The notes under the pieces are model-generated. The model saw only the letters and a program-made list of their open reading frames with translations, ran no database searches and was not told the DNA's origin. Shown piece by piece: positions 12,724 through 16,601 of a DNA stretch of 16,601 nt (position 1 is the stretch's first letter; every line of letters begins with the position of its first letter). A program made the translations under genes and the position numbers. This DNA is from JAVBNW01 sp031551255 (lineage in GTDB: Bacteria > Bacillota > Clostridia > Christensenellales > UBA1750), in NCBI GenBank assembly GCA_031551255.1, contig JAVBNW010000028.1, forward strand, positions 1-16,601, given 5' to 3'.

Positions 12724-14100
12724 TTAGGGCCTATCGGGTTTCACGGGCACATAGCGGCAGGCCTCTTCCAGCACATCTGCCCAATGCCCGTGAATGCAGG
12801 CCACGTGGTGCACGTACGGGCCGTATACGATGTGCTTTTCCCAGCGCGGCCAATCGTCCACCTCAAACCACGAATAGGTGCCGTTGGTGGGCGGGCCATC
12901 TACGCCCTTGCCCTCGCCCAACAAGATGGAATAATCGCCGCGCAGGCTGTCAAAGCGCGATATCGTGATGGGGCCGTGCTCGATCTCCCACCAGCCCTTC
13001 GCGTTGACGATGCGCGCCGCGCCCCCCGCCCTTGCGGCGGATCTCGCGAACGGGCCACAGTGCCAGAGCATTTCGGCGTTGTCGTTGTCAGGATGACGCA
13101 CGGTCAAATCCGCGCAGAACGGGCGGTGCTTGCCGCGCGCGGCGGCATCGAGCAGCGACATGGTAATCGCCGCAAGCACGTCGGTTTCGCAGCCGATGGG
13201 CAGGCCACAGTCGGCCAAATCTCCAAATACCGAGCAGGGCGCGAAGCCCAGCTCCCGCGTGAACACCGTCCAGCATTCGCAACCGACCGCGTCCAGCTCA
13301 AGCTCCTTGGCAACGTCGAGAATCGCCAGCCGCATCGCGGCGATGCCCCGCATGGTTTCGGCCTGCATGGCGGAGACGTCGGTTAAGCCCTCGATGGACT
13401 GAACGACCGCCGTCACCTCGTCCTGCCGCTCCTTGCCGATGGCCGCCATGCGGTTCATAATGTCGTGCGGGGTGATGGGAAACACCGATATGCCGAACTT
13501 TTCCACCAGCTCCGCCTCGTTATAAGCCATGCATAGGAAAGGGCGCGGGCGAAGGCCGATCTGCCCCACGCGCATGTTGCGCATCTTCTTTACCACGAGC
13601 GCGGTGCGTAGGAAATCGTCGAAACCTTTGGCGAAAACCGGATCGTCCAGATAGCAGTTTTCGATGTACGTAAACGGGACGTTCGCGCGCAGCAGCGCCT
13701 TGGAGCCGGGCAGCATGCCGCACTGCGTGTCGGTCTGGCGGATGCGATCTCCCCCGGCGGGCGGCGCCTCGTCCCTTGGACCGTACAGCAGGAAGGGCAC
13801 CTTCATCTTGGCGCCCAGCGCGGCGACGGCCTCCTCGGTTCCGTAGTTGCAAAACGGCACGAATAGCGCGTCAATCTTCTTTTGAGTAAAGTAGTCGGCA
13901 ACCTTGCCCACATCCAAGGGGTCGACCAAAAGCCCTTCGTCGTTGAGCCAGGCGATATCCAGAACCTCCACGTCCAGCCCGCGGCAAAGCTCGCGCGTCT
14001 TCTCCACGATGCGCCTGCGATTCTCTATCGCATGCTTGGGGTCGTACATCATGCGCCGGGTCGGGGCTACGCCCAGGGTGATCTTATAGTCGCCAAACAT
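12724..14100 (-). CDS. L-fucose isomerase-like sugar isomerase (COG2407 type)
   Basis: A 458-residue protein starting MFGDYKITLGVAPTRRMMYD. It has two Rossmann-like N-terminal halves (IDALFVPFCNYGTEEAVAAL at about 76-95; RNMRVGQIGLRPRPF at 174-188) and a C-terminal domain. The family's metal/active-site neighbourhood appears as VGCECWTVF (E275) and LPIGCETDVLAAITM (E305, D307), with a His-rich tail YVHHVACIHGHW near the C-terminus. Relatives interconvert aldoses and ketoses using a divalent metal, though many COG2407 members are uncharacterised, so isomerase is a family-level call. Start at 14100 has GGGGGAGGAAAGG upstream and an extended -10 promoter at 14133-14141. The PfkB kinase downstream fits a two-step sugar pathway. 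No sugar transporter or regulator gene is in the window. Confidence 0.82.
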   Translation of the reverse strand: MFGDYKITLGVAPTRRMMYDPKHAIENRRRIVEKTRELCRGLDVEVLDIAWLNDEGLLVDPLDVGKVADYFTQKKIDALFVPFCNYGTEEAVAALGAKMKVPFLLYGPRDEAPPAGGDRIRQTDTQCGMLPGSKALLRANVPFTYIENCYLDDPVFAKGFDDFLRTALVVKKMRNMRVGQIGLRPRPFLCMAYNEAELVEKFGISVFPITPHDIMNRMAAIGKERQDEVTAVVQSIEGLTDVSAMQAETMRGIAAMRLAILDVAKELELDAVGCECWTVFTRELGFAPCSVFGDLADCGLPIGCETDVLAAITMSLLDAAARGKHRPFCADLTVRHPDNDNAEMLWHCGPFARSAARAGGAARIVNAKGWWEIEHGPITISRFDSLRGDYSILLGEGKGVDGPPTNGTYSWFEVDDWPRWEKHIVYGPYVHHVACIHGHWADVLEEACRYVPVKPDRP

Positions 14101-14132
14101 AACCTTTCCTCCCCCGTTGATCGATTTTCATC

Positions 14133-14141
14133 ATTATAGCA
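14133..14141 (-). promoter_or_regulatory. Extended -10 promoter of the isomerase gene
   Basis: The minus strand reads TGCTATAAT, a perfect TGnTATAAT. There is no good -35 at 17 bp (AACACT). The leader would be about 25 bases. A dyad AGTGT-TCCG-ACACA (14156-14169) lies over the upstream region and could be an operator. Confidence 0.75.
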
Positions 14142-14185
14142 CAGACTGTCCCCCTAGTGTTCCGACACAGTTAGAAATGTGGTTT

Positions 14186-14286
14186 GGCGCGAGAGATTTT
14201 TTCATCCGGCAAGGCGCCGGAGCGCAGATGCGGCAGCGCCACGTCAAGCGCAGAGCGGCATCGCCGAGCGGAAAAAGATCCACGCC
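14186..14286. repeat. R2 dispersed repeat, copy 2
   Basis: It starts GGCGCGAGAGATTTTTTC and ends GCGGAAAAAGATCCACGCC, whose reverse complement (GGCGTGGATCTTTTTC) mirrors the start. GGCAAGG...CGGA is shared with copy 1 (10381-10509); the inside is different and shorter. It sits between the two divergent promoters. Confidence 0.7.
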
Positions 14287-14340
14287 TACAATTGTGCCGA
14301 ATCCATGGGTGCATCCCTGCCTATTTTTTCACATGAACTA

Positions 14341-14349
14341 TGGTATAAT
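14341..14349 (+). promoter_or_regulatory. Extended -10 promoter of the thioesterase operon
   Basis: TGGTATAAT is a perfect TGnTATAAT, about 27 bases before ATG 14376. There is no convincing -35 (CTATTT at the 17-bp position). AAAAGGAGG follows as ribosome-binding site. Confidence 0.75.
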
Positions 14350-14375
14350 AGGGCGGTTAAAAGGAGGCTTCGCGC

Positions 14376-14783
14376 ATGGAAAGAACCGCGAAACCCGCGT
14401 CGGAATCCTTCACCGTGCAAACGCAGATCGTGCTGTACTCCAACGCCAACGGCGCGGGCCGTCTGTTCGGCGGGCAGCTGATGAGCTGGATGGATATCGT
14501 AGGCGCGGTGGCCGCGCGAAGGCATTCCGGGCACGAAGTGCTCACCGCCTCGGTGGACAGCATGTCGTTTTTGACGCCCGCGCAGGTGAACGATACGATT
14601 GTAATCGAGGCAAACCTTACCAAGGTGGGCACCACGTCGATGCATACGAATATCATCGCCTATGTCGAAAGGCTGAACCAGGGCCGCGAGGTAATATGCT
14701 CCTCTACGTTCGTCTATGTGGCGATGGACGATTTCGGCAGGCCGACCCCGGTGCCCTATCTTCGGGAAGCGTCTCTGGAATAA
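14376..14783 (+). CDS. Hotdog-fold acyl-CoA thioesterase
   Basis: A 135-residue protein with the YciA/BACH-type acyl-CoA hydrolase pattern: N25-G-A-G-R-L-F-G-G-Q-L-M-S-W-M-D40, where the conserved Asn and Asp contribute to the active site. TASVDSMSFLTPAQVNDTIV and VGTTSMHTNI follow at the usual spacing. These enzymes release free CoA and acids from acyl-CoAs, working as oligomers in the cytoplasm; chain-length preference is not visible. The start has AAAAGGAGG upstream and its own extended -10 promoter. The GNAT gene follows 23 bases later and the UroD-family gene after that, all on the plus strand with no terminator, so the three probably form one operon. Length is normal for a single-domain member. 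Confidence 0.92.
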   Translation: MERTAKPASESFTVQTQIVLYSNANGAGRLFGGQLMSWMDIVGAVAARRHSGHEVLTASVDSMSFLTPAQVNDTIVIEANLTKVGTTSMHTNIIAYVERLNQGREVICSSTFVYVAMDDFGRPTPVPYLREASLE

Positions 14784-14806
14784 TGTTACACAAGGGGGCC
14801 TTCTCC

Positions 14807-15271
14807 ATGGAAATCCGCCCGGCCCAACCTTCGGATCTTTCGCATTGGCTGGATGTCGCAAAGGACGTCGGGGAGATCATGCGCTGCCCCCATATGGACG
14901 CCGACCCTCGCTTCCTTGCGTACGCGCAGCGCAAGCTTGCGCAGAACAACGCGATCATGGCCTACGATGAAGATCAAAAAAAGTGCGCGGGCTTTGTCGG
15001 GTTTTCCGTACACAACAACACCATAACGTGGTTGGGCATCCAAAGCGGATACCGCAAGCAGGGGATCGGCTCCATGCTGCTGTTGGGCGCGCTTGAACGG
15101 CTTGACGGCACAAAGCGCATTGCGCTCAATACCTACCCTATCGCCTATCTTCCCGGGCGCGCCGCCAGAGATTTTTATCGCGGCCACGGCTTTACGGAGA
15201 CGAGCGGCGAGGTGTTTGTCATCGACGGCTATGAAATGGTCGAGTTTCACAAAGATCCCATCGACTCATAA
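14807..15271 (+). CDS. GNAT-family N-acetyltransferase
   Basis: A 154-residue protein beginning MEIRPAQPSDLSHWLDVAKD, a common GNAT opening. The acetyl-CoA pyrophosphate loop is R83-K-Q-G-I-G88 in QSGYRKQGIGSMLLLGALE, and the C-terminal ARDFYRGHGFTETSGEVFVI is motif B ('fYek.GF'). It transfers an acetyl group from acetyl-CoA to an amine; the substrate is unknown. Start at 14807 is chosen for AAGGGGG 8 bases upstream and the family's typical N-terminus. An in-frame ATG at 14783 overlaps the thioesterase stop (TAATG) and is an alternative by coupling, adding 8 residues. The residues HMDADPRFLAYAQRKLAQ form an unusual helix insert between strands 1 and 2. Middle gene of the three-gene operon. 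Confidence 0.88.
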   Translation: MEIRPAQPSDLSHWLDVAKDVGEIMRCPHMDADPRFLAYAQRKLAQNNAIMAYDEDQKKCAGFVGFSVHNNTITWLGIQSGYRKQGIGSMLLLGALERLDGTKRIALNTYPIAYLPGRAARDFYRGHGFTETSGEVFVIDGYEMVEFHKDPIDS

Positions 15272-15287
15272 AACGAGGAGGGTCATC

Positions 15288-16322
15288 ATGTTCAAGCCGG
15301 ATTTTTCCCAACTGCTCGCAGTGCTGAACAAGCAGCGCCCCGACCGGCCCGTGCTCTTTGAGTTTTTCCTTAACGACGCGCTGTACCGCAGCCTTGCCGG
15401 GCCGGTGTACAGCATCATGAACGACCCGCTCGCCTCCACGCGCAGACTCATCCAAGCGTTCCACGCCGCGGGGTACGATTATGTAACGCTGCACGCTTCC
15501 ACGTTTGCGTTCCACGCGGGTCAGGTGCACATGGAGAAGACCAAATCCCTCAACGACGGTGGCGTGATTACCAACCGCGCACAGTGGGATGCCTATGCGT
15601 GGGACGAGCCGGAAAATTATCCCTTCACCCTGGATGCCGCGGCCGCGCTTCTGCCAGATGGCATGAAGTTTATGGTGCCCAGCCCCAGCGGCGTTTTGGA
15701 AAACACGATCGCGCTCGCCGGCTACGACACGCTGTGCTATATGCTCTACGAAGATTCGGATCTCGCGCAGGATATCTTCAACGCCGTGGGCTCGCGGCTA
15801 TACCGCTACTACGAGAAGGCCATCTCCCACCCCGCGTGCGGCGTGATGATGGTGAACGACGATTGGGGCTTTAACACGCAAACGTTTCTGTCGCCCGAGC
15901 ACATGCGCAAGTACGTGTTCCCGTGGCACGAGGCGTTCGTCAAGCTCGCGCACGATCACGGCAAGCCCGCCATCCTGCACTCGTGCGGCTACATGGGCGA
16001 GGTGATTGAAGACGTAATCGCGATGGGCTTTGACGGCAAACACTCCTATGAAGACAACATCCTGCCGGTGGAGCAGGCGTACGAGCAGTATAAGGGCCGC
16101 ATCGCGGTGCTGGGCGGCATCGACCTTGACTATGTGATCTCCAAGCCTAAACAGGACGTCTACGCGCGCTCCCGGGCGATGCTTATCAAGGGCATGGAGG
16201 GCGGCGGGTATGCGCTGGGCACGGGTAACTCGGTGCCGTATTACGTGCCGGACGAGCAGTACCTTGCCATGGTAGACGCATATGCGGATTTGCGCAAGGA
16301 GTGTGAGGCCAAGGGGCGCTGA
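15288..16322 (+). CDS. Uroporphyrinogen decarboxylase-family (MtaA/methyltransferase-like) protein
   Basis: A 344-residue protein with the UroD-type barrel. H231-S-C233-G in ILHSCGYMGEVIEDVI matches the zinc-binding His-x-Cys of MtaA/MtbA corrinoid methyltransferases. Other family stretches are VNDDWGFNTQTFLSPEH (189-205), GGIDLDYVIS (276-285) and GGGYALGTGNSVPYYV (305-320). The porphyrin-binding 'RQAGR' N-terminus of true HemE is absent, so heme synthesis is unlikely. Known relatives move methyl groups between substrates, corrinoid proteins and CoM or tetrahydrofolate, but many clostridial members have unknown substrates and no corrinoid protein is encoded here. Start at 15288 has GAGGAGGG upstream. 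It is 16 bases downstream of the GNAT gene. An R1 repeat begins 4 bases after its stop. Confidence 0.88.
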   Translation: MFKPDFSQLLAVLNKQRPDRPVLFEFFLNDALYRSLAGPVYSIMNDPLASTRRLIQAFHAAGYDYVTLHASTFAFHAGQVHMEKTKSLNDGGVITNRAQWDAYAWDEPENYPFTLDAAAALLPDGMKFMVPSPSGVLENTIALAGYDTLCYMLYEDSDLAQDIFNAVGSRLYRYYEKAISHPACGVMMVNDDWGFNTQTFLSPEHMRKYVFPWHEAFVKLAHDHGKPAILHSCGYMGEVIEDVIAMGFDGKHSYEDNILPVEQAYEQYKGRIAVLGGIDLDYVISKPKQDVYARSRAMLIKGMEGGGYALGTGNSVPYYVPDEQYLAMVDAYADLRKECEAKGR

Positions 16323-16325
16323 GGC

Positions 16326-16429
16326 TCGTCGGTTTGCACTACGCTCTGCCCCCCGCCAAGCTGCGGCATGGCGGGGGGCTGGCGCTGCGTGAAACCTCCT
16401 CTTCCCAAAGAAACTGAGGTTTCTTTGGG
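16326..16429. repeat. R1 hairpin repeat, third outer copy, truncated
   Basis: TCGTCGGTTTGCACTACGCT is nearly identical to the arms of the 5753-6165 block. The hairpin at 16348-16379 has an 11-bp GCCCCCCGCCA/TGGCGGGGGGC stem, an A/A mismatch, two more pairs and the same TGCG loop. GGCGCTGCGTGAAACCTCCT follows, then the identical CCCAAAGAAAC hairpin (16404-16429). Similarity stops right after TTTGGG, where other copies continue ATTAAGAAGAACG. Confidence 0.85.
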
Positions 16430-16601
16430 CTAGGAAGTGGATCGGCTACATTAAGAGAGACAGAAAAGAAGAGGAGTGGTAAAGTAAAGAAGGAGGGGGA
16501 ATCCATGTCAGGAAAGCGTCCACGGCGAGAATACACGGAAGAATTTCGAAAACAGATGGTTCAGCTCTACCAATGCGGGAAACCGCGGTCGGAAATATTG
16601 C
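16430..16601 (+). mobile_element. Left part of an IS3-type insertion sequence
   Basis: Sequence after the R1 hairpin (from CTAGGAAGTGG) is unrelated to R1, contains a purine-rich leader and leads into an OrfA-like gene. The terminal inverted repeat cannot be fixed without the right end; TGGATCGGCTACATTAAGAG at 16438 is one candidate because IS3 ends start with TG. Confidence 0.6.
16505..16601 (+). CDS. IS3-family transposase OrfA (N-terminal fragment, off window)
   Basis: Thirty-two codons are visible: MSGKRPRREYTEEFRKQMVQ, then LYQCGKPRSEIL. 'R.Y..EF+...V.LY..GK...EI' is the start of the helix-turn-helix in IS3/IS150-type OrfA proteins, which bind the element's ends. AAGGAGGGGG lies 4-14 bases before the ATG. 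The gene runs past the right edge, so integrity, frameshift signal and OrfB cannot be judged. Confidence 0.85.
   Translation, partial: MSGKRPRREYTEEFRKQMVQLYQCGKPRSEIL

Noticed and set aside
14117..14806. Long N-terminal extension of the GNAT protein
   Set aside because: It runs through the promoter region and the thioesterase gene in another frame. GNAT similarity begins at MEIRP, at 14807.
15288..16322. Identification as HemE (true uroporphyrinogen decarboxylase)
   Set aside because: The N-terminal RQAGR porphyrin-binding motif is missing, and a His-x-Cys-Gly zinc-type motif is present instead.
16348..16379. Strong GC hairpin as a terminator for the UroD-family gene
   Set aside because: No T-tract follows, and it is clearly one copy of the R1 repeat. 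It could still slow transcription.

Overview
The window looks like chromosomal DNA from a GC-rich member of the Bacillota, most likely class Clostridia. The reasons are strong AGGAGG-type ribosome-binding sites in front of nearly every gene, frequent ATGA overlaps, TTG and GTG starts, and a cell-wall operon of the FHA - SEDS - class B PBP type. The genus cannot be named from the sequence. No tRNA, rRNA or CRISPR array was seen.

Left part (1-5667, all minus strand). Reading in the direction of transcription: a short QueG-like double 4Fe-4S protein, a small membrane-anchored FHA-like protein (TTG start), a SEDS (FtsW/RodA/SpoVE) glycan polymerase, a class B penicillin-binding protein, a HIT-family hydrolase and a flavodoxin-fold NAD(P)H oxidoreductase. 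Gaps are short and three junctions overlap, so the FHA-to-oxidoreductase genes are very probably one operon. A hairpin plus U-tract at 542-568 ends it. An ECF sigma factor follows and runs off the left edge. The SEDS protein and PBP would form a peptidoglycan polymerase/transpeptidase pair, with the FHA protein as a membrane-tethered partner.

Repeat block (5668-6340). About 670 bases carry no believable gene. They hold a mosaic of hairpin repeats (called R1 here). The stems differ between copies but keep their pairing, while the flanks and central loops are conserved. Another copy lies at 16326-16429, directly before an IS3-type transposase gene.

Middle (6341-9075, plus strand). A DUF1848 protein with a C-terminal Cys cluster is followed 11 bases later by a large polytopic GT-C-like membrane protein (TTG start). 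The DUF1848 gene has an extended -10 box so close to its ATG that the mRNA may be leaderless.

AT-richer accessory block (about 9189-11400, minus strand). It holds a VOC/glyoxalase-fold protein, a CPGCGLC-containing orphan and a 188-residue orphan. The first two share a repeated sequence just upstream. The non-coding stretch 10232-10776 holds a second dispersed repeat (R2) and two hairpins.

Right part (11407-16601). On the minus strand lie a COG2407-type sugar isomerase and a PfkB-family kinase. They are separated by a palindromic repeat (R3), and a clear terminator follows the kinase. Divergently, on the plus strand, lies an operon of hotdog acyl-CoA thioesterase, GNAT acetyltransferase and a MtaA/UroD-family protein. 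The divergent intergenic region has two extended -10 promoters flanking a second R2 copy. The window ends in the first codons of an IS3-type OrfA.
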